Shown: positions 1 to 7,881, numbered from the stretch's first letter. The stretch: DNA of 39,430 bases from Nocardiopsis potens DSM 45234 (GCF_000341105.1 NZ_ANBB01000081.1:1-39430), one strand, 5' to 3'. The notes: a model not told the origin generated them from the letters alone. Program-made: numbers and translations.

Positions 1-77
1 CAGGGATAAGGCCCCCTGGCGGGTGCGGGCGGGCGGCTCACCCTGCCTTCGCCGGGGCGCCGCCCCGCTCCCGCCCT

Positions 78-493
78 CGCCGCCTGTCCGAACCCCCGCC
101 CCGTGAGGCGCCGCGCCCGGGTGAGGCGCCCGGCCTCGCCCCTACCGCTGCCGTCGCTGCCTGCTTGAACCTGTACTTCGCGGGGCGCCGCACCGGACCG
201 ACCGGCCGGTCCCCCACTGCCGCCTTCGCTGCCTGCTTGAACCTTCGCTCCGTGAGGCGCCGCGCCCGGAGGACCGCCTTCGCCCTGCCCTACCCGTGCC
301 GTCGCCGCTGGTCTGAACCTTCGCTTCGCGGGGTGCCGCGCCAGACCGACCAGCCGGCACGCCCTCCCGCCGTCGCTGCCCGTTTTAACCCCCGCTCCGC
401 GAGGCGCCGCGCCCGGGCGAGCCGCTTGGCCCCGTCCCCACCGGCGCCGCTGGTTCGAACCCTGGCCCCGTGGGGAGCCGTGCCTGGTCGGGG
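78..493. repeat. Dimeric direct-repeat array, about 148-bp period
   Basis: Two alternating unit types recur three times. The A unit contains GAGGCGCCGCGCCCGG exactly at 105-120, 254-269 and 401-416 (spacings 149 and 147). The B unit is related to GGGGCGCCGCACCGGACC, with copies near 181-209, 329-357 and a more diverged one near 469-493. Each unit is preceded by a version of CGCTGCCTGCTTGAACC. Related sequence recurs near 13678-13783, so this is a dispersed family. No convincing gene lies between 1 and 638; open frames there are by-products of GC bias. Confidence 0.7.
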
Positions 494-638
494 TCTCCCG
501 TACCTCGACCTTCCCCGAGTTCCCCGTCCCTCGTTGCAATGGCCGCTTGACGGCGAGCGCCTTGAGACGGCAACAGCGTCAAGATCAACGCGGGGGCGGA
601 GGGCGCGGGCGCAGGGCGGGTGCGACGATGGGCGCGTC

Positions 639-1220
639 GTGGAGGCGCAGGCGCAGTTCCGCAGTGTGCGCGCCGCGGTGTTCGCCGCGGTGTGCGTCGG
701 CGTGTCCGGGGTCGGGCACGCGCTGGCGTCGGGGCACGCGGTGCCCACCGGTGCGGCGCTGCTCGGCGCGGCCGTGGTGTTCGGCTTCGCGCGGGCGGCC
801 GCCGGCCGGGAGCGCGGCTACGGCCCGATCGCCGCCTGGATGCTGTGGGGGCAGCTCGCGCTGCACGCCGTGTTCAGCGCGGCGCAGGCGGCGGGCGCCC
901 CGCACACCGCAGGGCACACCGCGCACACCGGAGGAGGAGACTCCTCCGACCCCGGGATGCTCGCCGCGCACCTGCTGGCCGCGCTGGTCAGCGCCTGGTG
1001 GCTGCGGCGCGGCGAGGCCGCGGCGTTCACCCTGCTCCGGCTGGTCACCGACGCCGTCCTGGCCGCGCTGCCCGCCCCGGTCGGCCCGGGGGCGCGGCTC
1101 GCCCCGCCGCCGCGCGCCGCCCGCCCCTGCGGCGGCCCCGAGGCGGCCCGCCGTACCACCCGCCTCCTCCGGCACGCCGTGGTGCTGCGCGCCCCGCCGC
1201 TCTCCCGGCCGGCCGCCTGA
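639..1220 (+). CDS. Small polytopic membrane protein with His-rich loop
   Basis: This 193-residue protein is not assigned to a named family. Hydrophobic segments lie near residues 9-30, 37-52, 60-82 and 104-120. A loop between them carries several His residues (HTAGHTAHT) followed by an acidic Gly/Ser stretch, which would suit metal binding. The GTG at 639 was chosen because the hydrophobic coding pattern begins there and the upstream sequence is repeat DNA; there is only a weak ribosome site. It lies before the anti-sigma/SigC pair and close to a copper-protein cluster, so a role in copper handling is plausible but is inference. The C-terminal third is Pro/Arg/Ala-rich and of low complexity. 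A terminator-like hairpin follows at once. Confidence 0.6.
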   Translation: MEAQAQFRSVRAAVFAAVCVGVSGVGHALASGHAVPTGAALLGAAVVFGFARAAAGRERGYGPIAAWMLWGQLALHAVFSAAQAAGAPHTAGHTAHTGGGDSSDPGMLAAHLLAALVSAWWLRRGEAAAFTLLRLVTDAVLAALPAPVGPGARLAPPPRAARPCGGPEAARRTTRLLRHAVVLRAPPLSRPAA

Positions 1221-1225
1221 AACCG

Positions 1226-1263
1226 GGCGGCCCGGCCTCCGCACCGGCGCGCGCCGGGCCGCC
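1226..1263 (+). terminator. GC hairpin after the His-rich membrane protein gene
   Basis: Arms GGCGGCCCGGC (1226-1236) and GCCGGGCCGCC (1253-1263) are perfect 11-bp complements around a 16-nt loop, starting 6 bases after the stop codon. There is no U-tract, which is usual for actinomycete hairpins. Confidence 0.5.
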
Positions 1264-1439
1264 GACCGAGCGGCCCGTGCCCGCCGGATCCCCTACTCAC
1301 CAGCGCGCCCCGACGGGTGTCGGGCGCGCCGCCCGCCGTCTCCGCGCCCCGCGCCGCACCGCGCCGGGGCGCCGCACGGCGTGCGCAAACGGCAGAGGAA
1401 CCAGCGATGGGAACGGAAGCACGGAACGGAGCGGTCCGG

Positions 1440-1634
1440 CTAGCGCCCGGTAGGCCGGTCCGGGGAGGGACCGAGGGCCGCCGCGACGAGGGACTCCAGC
1501 TCCTCGAAGCCGGCGCGCCAGCCGGCGCAGGAGGCGCAGGAGCGGAGGTGCCGCCGGACGGCGCCCGGGCGCGCGCCGGGGTCCTCCCCGTCGAGCTCGG
1601 CGGAGAGCGCGGTCCGGCAGTCGATGCACCTCAT
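1440..1634 (-). CDS. zf-HC2 anti-sigma factor (short, soluble)
   Basis: This 64-residue protein has the zinc-binding anti-sigma arrangement C3-x2-C6 ... H29-x3-C33-x2-C36, with an LSAELDGE segment typical of ZAS-type zf-HC2 domains. There is no transmembrane helix, so it would act in the cytoplasm, holding the sigma factor inactive until zinc or thiol chemistry releases it. The adjacent SigC-like gene is the obvious partner. The two start codons face away from each other with only 6 bp between them, so each gene's promoter must lie inside the other gene, or one transcript must start at its own start codon. No good ribosome site precedes the ATG. The call rests on the motif and the context. 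Confidence 0.75.
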   Translation of the reverse strand: MRCIDCRTALSAELDGEDPGARPGAVRRHLRSCASCAGWRAGFEELESLVAAALGPSPDRPTGR

Positions 1635-1640
1635 GGGCTC

Positions 1641-2228
1641 ATGATCGCGCAGCCGGAACCCGGCTCGGACGAGGACCGCCGACTGACCGGGCTGGCCCTG
1701 GCCGCCCGGGACGGCGACCCCGGGGCGCTCGCCGAGCTGATCGCCGCGACCAGGGGCGACGTGGAGCGCTACATCCGCCGGCTGGCCGACCCGCAGTCGG
1801 CCGAGGAGCTCGCCCAGGAGACCTACATCAGGGCGATGCGCGGCCTGCCCCGGTTCGCCGGACGGTCCTCGGTGCGCACCTGGCTGAGGTCGATCGCCCG
1901 GTACACGGTGGTGGACCGGTACCGGGCGCAGGCCGCCCGGCCCCGCACCCGCCCGGTCGAGGAGGACGGCGAGGCGGAGCGCGGCGCCCCGCCGCAGGGC
2001 TCCCGGATCGACGAGCACGTCGCACTGGCCGACCTGCTGTCCGGGCTCACCGAGGAGCGGCGCACCGCGTTCGTGCTGACCCGGCTGCACGGCTACTCCT
2101 ACGCGGAGGCCGCACGGATCACCGGCGTCCCGGTGGGCACGGTCCGCTCCCGGGTCGCCCGGGCCCGCGAGGACCTGGCCCGCGCCCTGCGCGCCGCAGA
2201 CCGGGCCGGACGCCCCGAGCCGCGCTGA
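1641..2228 (+). CDS. sigC: ECF RNA polymerase sigma factor, SigC-like
   Basis: This 195-residue ECF sigma factor has a sigma-2 region around residues 35-95, including AEELAQETYIRAMRGLPRFA and the segment GRSSVRTWLRSIAR. A linker follows, then a sigma-4 region with the helix-turn-helix YAEAARITGVPVGTVRSR. The wording of both domains matches actinobacterial SigC. In Corynebacterium and mycobacteria, SigC has been tied to copper supply and cytochrome oxidase function (established knowledge). Here it sits beside a CopC/PCu(A)C/DyP cluster, so control of those genes is a natural inference. ATG 1641 is the only sensible start before the sigma-2 domain. It has no clear ribosome site, so leaderless translation is possible. 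The assignment to SigC rather than another ECF group is fairly confident. Confidence 0.8.
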   Translation: MIAQPEPGSDEDRRLTGLALAARDGDPGALAELIAATRGDVERYIRRLADPQSAEELAQETYIRAMRGLPRFAGRSSVRTWLRSIARYTVVDRYRAQAARPRTRPVEEDGEAERGAPPQGSRIDEHVALADLLSGLTEERRTAFVLTRLHGYSYAEAARITGVPVGTVRSRVARAREDLARALRAADRAGRPEPR

Positions 2229-2822
2229 CCCCCGGGGGAGAGGGGAGGCCGAGCCCCCGCCTCCCGCCCCGGGACGGGGCCCGTCCCGGTCTCTGCCGGG
2301 ACGGCCGGGCCCGGGCCGCCCGGACGTTCCCGGAACACGGGCGCTCCCGGGACAGAGGGGGAGGGGGCCGGCCTCCGCCTCGCGGCAAGGGCCCGGTGCT
2401 TCCCGGCCGGGGCGCGCCCGGACGGCCCGGTCCTGCTTCCCGAACCGGAGCGGGGTCCTCTGGTCGTCCGGTCTTCGGGAGGGCCGGATGGTCTGGATCC
2501 GCCGCCCGCCTGGGACCGGGGCGGGGCCGGGGGAGTCCGTCTGCTGTCTTCCGTGTGGAGACGGGAGCCGTTCCGGCTTCGGCCGGGAGGCCGCCGGGCG
2601 GCTCGGTGCCGCATGCGTCCGGGCCCGGACGGGCCGGCGGCGGCCCCTTCCTCTCCGGTCCCCGCACTGCTCCGGGGCGGCGCCGGGCGGTACGGCGCGC
2701 GGGCCTGTGCCCCCGCGCCCCCGTAGGCCGACGGGGCGGTCCCGGAGGCCGTCACACCCCGGCCGCGGGGGCCGCTCCGGGGCCGTACCGGGCCGTCCTC
2801 TGCGCTCCGGAATGCGCCGGGG
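2229..2822. other. Intergenic, about 600 bp, no gene seen
   Basis: This GC-rich gap separates the 3' ends of sigC (+) and the DyP gene (-). Frames on both strands stay open, but their translations are Pro/Arg/Gly-rich with no recognisable motif. They look like chance products of composition. Short GC dyads near 2270-2350 could terminate transcription from both sides. Nothing stronger can be supported. Confidence 0.5.
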
Positions 2823-4220
2823 TCACTTTCGGAACAGCGGTTCGCCGATGAAGCCGTCCTCAGGGCAGCCCGGTGGAACGGCGAAGACCGCGGAGCCGAT
2901 CGCGGTGACCCACTCGTTGAGCAGGTCCAGTTCGTCCAGGCGGCGCTGGACGGGCACGAACTGGCGGACCGGGTCGTGCTGGTAGGCGGCGAAGAGCAGC
3001 CCGGCGTCCTGCCCGCCGGGCCCGGAGCGGTCGTAGTTGTAGGCGCGGCGGAAGAACCGCTCGGCGGGGTCGTCGCTGCGGGCCCGGCGGATGTGCGCGT
3101 ACTCGGCGATCGCGGGGAAGCCGAGCGGGTCGAGCGCTTTGAAGTCCGGCTCGTCGTGCTCGGCCCGCCCGGTCAGCGGGGCGCCGTCGGAGAGCCGGCG
3201 GCCGACCGCCGCCTCCCGTCCGGTGCGGTCCAGCCGGTCCCAGGAGTCCAGGTCCATCGCGATCCTGCGCAGCACCAGCCCGGTCCCGCCGCGCATCCAC
3301 TCCGGGCCGCCTGCGCCGCCCTTTCCGTTCCCGCGCCCTCCGTCCCCGTCGCTCTCTCCGCCCTCTCCGGTCCGGCTTCCTCCATCTCCGCCGCCCCTGT
3401 CGCCCCCGTCGCCTCTGGTCTGGCGTCCTCCGTTCCCGCCGCTTCCGCTTTCGCCGCCCCACACCAGGCGGCGGAAGTCCTCCGTGCCGGGGGCGGGGTT
3501 GACCGTCCCGTCCACCTGCCCCATCAGGTTGCGCATGGTGGTGCCCTCGGGGACCGCGCCCCGGGTGTTCCGGAAGCCGTCCTGCACCCAGCGGAGCCCG
3601 GCGAACGCGCGGGTGTCCTTGGTCAGCATCCGGGCGGCGTGCGCCACGGCGAGCGGGTCGTCGGCGCAGACCTGGAGGAGCAGGTCGCCGCCGCTCCACT
3701 CGTCGCGCAGCCGGTCCTCGGTGAACCGGGGCAGCGGCCGGAGCCACTCCGGTGCCTCGTCCGGGGCGACCCGCTCCACCAGCCCGGGGCCGAAGCCGAA
3801 GGTCACGGTGAGCCGGGCGGGTGCGGCGGCCAGCTCCGGCTCGGAGTCGGCCAGCGCGCCCTCGCCCCGGGTCAGCCGGGACGCGTCGTCGGTGAGCAGC
3901 CGGAGCAGCCGGCGGACCGCCTCGGCGTCGGTCCCGCGGCCCAGGTCGAACGCGAGGAAGGAGGCGAACGCCTGCGGCGGCGTCTCGACCCCCGCCTGGT
4001 GCTCGCCGTGGAACGGGACGGTCTCGGCGCCGTGCGGTTCCGGTCCGCCGCCCGGGGCCTGCGGCGCGGGGCCGCCGAGCAGCGCGCCCGCGCCGACCAT
4101 CCCGGCCGCGCCGAGGCCGGCGGCGGCCCCGCCGAGCAGCAGGTGCCGCCGGGACGGGCCGCGCCGTCCCGTGCCCGTGCCGCCCATCAGCGGCCTCCGC
4201 CCCGCGTCCGCGCCGCCCAT
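2823..4220 (-). CDS. Tat-exported DyP-type haem peroxidase with Gly-rich insertion
   Basis: This 465-residue protein resembles Streptomyces DtpA and EfeB. A twin-arginine signal (SRRHLLLG near residue 23, then an Ala/Gly hydrophobic core) predicts folded export. The DyP signature GQVDG is at 234-238, the likely proximal haem ligand is His376 (AHIRRA), and the conserved Arg lies at 391/392 (RRAYNYD). DyP enzymes oxidise substrates with peroxide. In S. lividans, DtpA works with copper chaperones in maturing the copper oxidase GlxA (established). The gene overlaps the PCu(A)C gene by one base (TGATG), which favours this start over the ATG at 4187. Unusually, residues about 257-305 form a Gly/Asp/Arg low-complexity insert just before the conserved PEWMRGGT segment, where relatives have only a few residues. 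Confidence 0.9.
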   Translation of the reverse strand: MGGADAGRRPLMGGTGTGRRGPSRRHLLLGGAAAGLGAAGMVGAGALLGGPAPQAPGGGPEPHGAETVPFHGEHQAGVETPPQAFASFLAFDLGRGTDAEAVRRLLRLLTDDASRLTRGEGALADSEPELAAAPARLTVTFGFGPGLVERVAPDEAPEWLRPLPRFTEDRLRDEWSGGDLLLQVCADDPLAVAHAARMLTKDTRAFAGLRWVQDGFRNTRGAVPEGTTMRNLMGQVDGTVNPAPGTEDFRRLVWGGESGSGGNGGRQTRGDGGDRGGGDGGSRTGEGGESDGDGGRGNGKGGAGGPEWMRGGTGLVLRRIAMDLDSWDRLDRTGREAAVGRRLSDGAPLTGRAEHDEPDFKALDPLGFPAIAEYAHIRRARSDDPAERFFRRAYNYDRSGPGGQDAGLLFAAYQHDPVRQFVPVQRRLDELDLLNEWVTAIGSAVFAVPPGCPEDGFIGEPLFRK

Positions 4221-4855
4221 CAGTGGTCGCCGTCCCCACCGCGGCCGCTCTCGCCGCCGTGCTCCTCCTCGCCGTCGCCCCCGTGGTCCTCGTCGTCCCC
4301 GTGGCTCTCGTGCCCTTCCCCGTCCGCGTCCCCGCCGTAGTCCTCCTCGGCGCCCTCGTACTCCTTGACCGGCGCGGTGAACTCGGCGGTCGAGCCGCCG
4401 GCGAACTCCAGTTCCACGGTGATCTCGTCGCCGGGCCGCAGGTCCTCCCGCAGGTCCATCAGCATGATGTGGTCGGCGCCGGGCTCCAGCGGGTGCGAGC
4501 CGTCCGAGGGGACCGGGAACCCGCCCTCCTTCTCCCGCATCACCGGGTTCCCGCCTTCGTCCGGGGCGACTTCGTGCAGCTCGACCCGGCCCGCCGCCGG
4601 GGAGGAGGCGGCGGTGACGGCTGCCTCCGCGCCGGAGCCGTTGACCAGCTCGCCGAAGACGCCGGTCATGCCGTCCTCCTCGGTGGCCGCCTTGACCCAG
4701 GCGTCCTCGACGGTGACGGCCTCGCCGCCGGTCGCGGACGCGCCGCTACCGCCGCCGTCTCCGCCGGAGCCTCCGCCGTCCGGTGCGCCGCAGCCGGCGA
4801 GCAGCAGTGCGACGGCGGCGGCCAGCGCCGCGGTACGGGGGGTGTCCATGGTCAT
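4220..4855 (-). CDS. PCu(A)C copper chaperone lipoprotein (EcuC-like)
   Basis: This 211-residue lipoprotein starts at ATG 4855, behind the ribosome site GGAAGG. The signal peptide ends in the lipobox LLAGC (Cys22). The body is a PCu(A)C domain: HEVAP supplies a His, PVM a Met, and HIM the HxM pair. These match the H-Met-HxM copper(I) site, although the spacings look one residue longer than the usual pattern. Such proteins pass copper to secreted copper enzymes outside the membrane. The last roughly 35 residues are extremely rich in His, Asp, Glu and Gly, giving a probable extra metal-binding tail. The gene lies between copC (35 bp upstream) and the DyP gene (overlapping), so the three are probably one operon. 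No Sco gene is seen nearby. Confidence 0.85.
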   Translation of the reverse strand: MTMDTPRTAALAAAVALLLAGCGAPDGGGSGGDGGGSGASATGGEAVTVEDAWVKAATEEDGMTGVFGELVNGSGAEAAVTAASSPAAGRVELHEVAPDEGGNPVMREKEGGFPVPSDGSHPLEPGADHIMLMDLREDLRPGDEITVELEFAGGSTAEFTAPVKEYEGAEEDYGGDADGEGHESHGDDEDHGGDGEEEHGGESGRGGDGDH

Positions 4856-4890
4856 CGTCCTTCCTGAGGGCGTGCGGGGAGAGAAGGGGG

Positions 4891-5496
4891 TCACGGCGCG
4901 GAGCGCCGGGCGGAGGCGATCGCGGCCGCGGTATAGCCGGCCGCGCCGAGCGCCGCGCCGGCCAGGCCGAGCAGCACCCACCGGCCGACCGGTCCGGAGT
5001 CGGCCGGTCCGGACCCGGGGCCGGCGGCCTCCCGGTCCGGGGCGGCCTCGGGGGAGGGGGAGGCCTGCGGCGCGCCCTGCGCAGGGCCGGGCACCGGCGC
5101 GTCCGGGTCGCCGACGGTGAAGCCGAAACCGCCGCTGACCGGGTGCCCGTCGCCGGAGACCACCCGCCAGCGCACCGCGTAGCCGCCGTCCGGAAGGCCG
5201 TCCACGGCCTGGACCACCTCGGCGCCGTCCACCTCGGGCTCCCCGGAGGCGACCGCGTCGCCCTCGGCGTCGACCACGGTCACCGCCGCCCCGACGTCCA
5301 GCAGTTCGCCGCTGAAGGCAAGGGCGATCTCCTCGGGGGACGCCTCCAGCGCCTCCCCGTCCCCGGGCGACGACTCGACCAGCCGGTCGTGCGCCTGGGC
5401 GGGGGCTCCGCCGAGCACGGCCCAGGCCAGTGCGGAGGCGGCCGCGACCGCTGCCGCGCGCCTCCGGTTCCGTCCGGTCGGCACCGCTGTGGACAT
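4891..5496 (-). CDS. copC: CopC-like copper-binding protein, membrane-anchored
   Basis: This 201-residue protein starts at ATG 5496 with a GGAGGGG ribosome site. The signal peptide ends AQA before His36, so the mature chain begins with HDRLV. An N-terminal His is the classical CopC copper(II) ligand. The segment SSPGDGEALEASPEEIAL and the later GDGHPVSGGFGFTV are typical of the CopC/YobA beta-sandwich. A Pro/Ala linker leads to a single C-terminal membrane helix near 172-193, an anchor common in actinobacterial forms. There is no fused CopD domain. It is the first gene of the copC-PCu(A)C-DyP run, presumably capturing copper outside the cell and delivering it to the chaperone. Confidence 0.87.
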   Translation of the reverse strand: MSTAVPTGRNRRRAAAVAAASALAWAVLGGAPAQAHDRLVESSPGDGEALEASPEEIALAFSGELLDVGAAVTVVDAEGDAVASGEPEVDGAEVVQAVDGLPDGGYAVRWRVVSGDGHPVSGGFGFTVGDPDAPVPGPAQGAPQASPSPEAAPDREAAGPGSGPADSGPVGRWVLLGLAGAALGAAGYTAAAIASARRSAP

Positions 5497-5566
5497 GCGC
5501 CCCTCCGCTCCCGCGCCGGCCCCTCCGGGCGGCGTCGCAGGGGGAGTCGGATCCGGGGGGCCGGGA

Positions 5567-5578
5567 GTTCCCGGGAAC
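5567..5578. promoter_or_regulatory. 12-bp palindrome upstream of copC
   Basis: GTTCCCGGGAAC is a perfect palindrome 71 bp upstream of the copC start, in the gap shared with the divergent DUF1266 gene. It could be an operator or an ECF promoter part, but palindromes of this length and composition also arise by chance in such DNA. Confidence 0.25.
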
Positions 5579-5674
5579 CTCCCCGGAGCGAACCGACCGG
5601 GTGGCAGGGTCGGATAGCCTCGGAACGCCTTTTCACCCTCCCTGGCGTCGTGTATCCGGAATGAGGCGATCCAC

Positions 5675-6436
5675 ATGGCCGTCCCGGCCGCCTCCCCGCG
5701 GCTCATCGCGGACCCGAGAGGGCACTTCTTCGGGCCGATGGCGCACGCCTACGCCTGCGGCGCGCAGATGGCGGTCGGCAACGAGGCGCCGTGGAACATC
5801 GTCTTCGGCTCCTGCTCCTGCTGCGGGGTGGCGGAGAAGCGGCAGATGCTCCGGGAGAGCTGGGGCGTGCACGACCCCGCGGAGTGGCGCGCCACCCTCG
5901 AGGGGCTGCTCGACGAGCGCAGCAGCGACCAGGGCGCCACCCTGGTGATGGAGATCCGCTGGCAGACCGCGCAGTGGTACCGGCACCCGATCGACCCGGC
6001 CACCTGGCAGGCGGCGGTGGGGGACTGGTGCCGGCGGAACGGGCAGTCCGACATCCACGGGCCGCTGATCGAGACGGTCGAGCGGATCCTGCGCTACGAG
6101 GCCCGGCTGGCCGCCGACGGGGTGCTCCCCTACGGCGCCGTCATCCGCGACATGATCGCCTACGACTTCGGCCGCGCGGTGAACTTCGCCCGCTGGGGCG
6201 TGCACGCCGAGTACACCGACCCGGCCACCGCCGAGTCCTTCATCCTGCACGCCGGAGCGCAGAGCCGCCGGTTCTACTCCTCCTGGGCGCACCTGTCCGC
6301 CGGCTACATCCTGGGCCGCTGCCTCCGCTTCGACGAGGACGAGTTCGGCCCGTTCTACACCGGCCCGGTCGCCGCCCACCACGCCCTGATGCAGGACCCG
6401 CAGAGCCCCTGGCTCAACCTCCCGTTCCAGATGTGA
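5675..6436 (+). CDS. DUF1266 domain-containing protein
   Basis: This 253-residue soluble protein has features of the DUF1266 family, which is of unknown function and common in actinomycetes. Visible marks are the WGVHDPAEWRATLEGLL segment near residue 65, the AYDFGRAVNFARWG segment near 166, and the closing SAGYILGRCLRFDE. A CSCCG cluster near residue 48 might bind metal, though this is speculative. There is no signal peptide or membrane helix. A GAGGCG ribosome site precedes ATG 5675. It is divergent from copC and convergent with the next gene, which ends 20 bp away. DUF1266 proteins are often found near secretion or toxin-like genes, but nothing here fixes a function. Confidence 0.75.
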   Translation: MAVPAASPRLIADPRGHFFGPMAHAYACGAQMAVGNEAPWNIVFGSCSCCGVAEKRQMLRESWGVHDPAEWRATLEGLLDERSSDQGATLVMEIRWQTAQWYRHPIDPATWQAAVGDWCRRNGQSDIHGPLIETVERILRYEARLAADGVLPYGAVIRDMIAYDFGRAVNFARWGVHAEYTDPATAESFILHAGAQSRRFYSSWAHLSAGYILGRCLRFDEDEFGPFYTGPVAAHHALMQDPQSPWLNLPFQM

Positions 6437-6455
6437 CCGGCGCCGGCCCGGCGGG

Positions 6456-7673
6456 TCAGGTCTCGGTGCCGCAGCTGCGGATCCACCGCTCGCCGTTGCC
6501 GAGGTGGTTGGTGTTGATGAAGTCCACGCCGGCCTCCTGCTGCGCGAGCCAGGCGTCGCGCCGGGCCTCGCCCTCGCACTCCTGGCGCCCGGGGGCGATC
6601 TGGCCGTGGCAGGGGATGAAGTCCCCGTTGGAGCCGTCCCGGTACTGCTCGTCGGGCCCTCCCCAGAAGCGCACCTTGAGGCCGGAGCGGTGGGCCTGGT
6701 CGACGACCCGGTTCAGTTCGCCCTGCTCGCGGTCGTCGATCTTGTTGTTGCCCTGGTCGCCGCAGTGGCCCTTGCCCCATTCGGCGTTGAACATGGTGAA
6801 GTTCTCGGCGTACTCCCGGTCGTACTCGGGGCTGTCGACGTTGACCTTGGGCGGCAGCTCGCACCCGTTCACCGGCGCGATGTCGAAGCTGACGTTGTCC
6901 GGCCTGTTCCGCAGTACGTAGTCGTCACTGGGCCTGCCTCCGCTGAACACCACGTGCACGTCCGGCGGCAGGCCTTCGAGCTGCTCCAGCGCCCGGTCGT
7001 AGACCCGGCGCTTGTCCTCTTCGCTCTCCTGGTCCTTGATCTCGACGACCAGCTGGAACGGCTCGTCGCGGCCGGGGTAGACCTCCCCGCCGTTCTCCTC
7101 GGCGCGCTTCTTCAGCGCGTCCACGTAGGTGGACCGCAGCGTCCCCTGGGGGCGGTCGGTGGCGTCGTGCTTGAGGACGAGGTCGCCCTCCTCGTAGGTC
7201 ACAGGGTCGTACTCCTCGCCGTACCAGGTGTCGTCCTCGCTGTAGGGCCAGATGTCGGCCTCGACGCTGGTGGCGCCGTGCCGGAGCGCGTCCTCCAGCG
7301 GGTTCTCGTTCTCGTAGTCGTTGTGAGCGTGCAGCCCTTCGGCCCATTCCGCGTCCGGGTCGGCGCAGTCCGGCTTCTCGATCGGGGGCCGCGGCGGATC
7401 GTTGGTGGTGCCGCCCGGCGAGTCGGGGTACATCTGCGCTTCCACGTCCTCGGCGGCCGTCTCATCGCCGCCGCCGGCCTTGCCGCAGTCCTCGCCGCCG
7501 GTGATCCGGCAGAACGCGGTGGCGCACATGTCGGCGACCCGGCCCGGGACGCCGACCGCGGTGACCCCGGCGAGCACCGCGGCGGTCAGCAGGACGATGC
7601 CGCCGTACTGGGTGAAGGAGGCGCCCCGGTCGGCGCCCGGCCGGCCGCGGCGGGGGGAGGTGGTCGGCGTCAT
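6456..7673 (-). CDS. PI-PLC/GDPD-superfamily phosphodiesterase-like protein with pilin-like N-terminus
   Basis: This 405-residue protein carries the GDPD/PI-PLC barrel motif HAHNDYENENPLEDAL at 115-130, then VEADI at 137-141 and a second His in LVLKHD near 169. These are the usual acid-base and metal residues of phosphodiester-cleaving TIM barrels (AIM6-like subgroup). ATG 7673 has a GGGAG ribosome site; an ATG at 7691 lacks one. The N-terminus is unusual: basic residues, then RGASFTQYGG and a hydrophobic stretch (25-46). This resembles Flp-type prepilin leaders rather than a standard signal peptide. Cysteines at 50, 55, 63 and 103 suggest disulfides outside the cell. It probably acts on phospholipid or glycerophosphodiester substrates at the surface; the actual substrate is unknown. 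Confidence 0.75.
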   Translation of the reverse strand: MTPTTSPRRGRPGADRGASFTQYGGIVLLTAAVLAGVTAVGVPGRVADMCATAFCRITGGEDCGKAGGGDETAAEDVEAQMYPDSPGGTTNDPPRPPIEKPDCADPDAEWAEGLHAHNDYENENPLEDALRHGATSVEADIWPYSEDDTWYGEEYDPVTYEEGDLVLKHDATDRPQGTLRSTYVDALKKRAEENGGEVYPGRDEPFQLVVEIKDQESEEDKRRVYDRALEQLEGLPPDVHVVFSGGRPSDDYVLRNRPDNVSFDIAPVNGCELPPKVNVDSPEYDREYAENFTMFNAEWGKGHCGDQGNNKIDDREQGELNRVVDQAHRSGLKVRFWGGPDEQYRDGSNGDFIPCHGQIAPGRQECEGEARRDAWLAQQEAGVDFINTNHLGNGERWIRSCGTET

Positions 7674-7881
7674 GGCCGCTCCCGGTCGCATCGGAGGGGG
7701 TCCGGGGCGCGGAGGCCGTGTGCGGTCGGCGGCGGAGCGGGGTCCGCGGGGCCGATCAGGGGGCGGCGCCTCAGAACGGGACGGAGGAGATGATTCCAGC
7801 CCGTTCTGCGGAGGGACAGGGCTCCCGGGACCAATCCGGGGCCCAAGAAAGGATGAGGCCCTCTCCACCGGGAGAGGGGCG

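Noticed and set aside
78-493. The 5' repeat array as a CRISPR
   Set aside because: Units are about 75-150 bp, GC-rich and diverged throughout, without short identical repeats separated by unique spacers, and no cas gene is seen.
2099-2755. Minus-strand frame of about 218 codons downstream of sigC
   Set aside because: Composition is almost entirely Pro, Gly, Arg, Ala and Ser with no ribosome site, and it overlaps the end of a confident gene.
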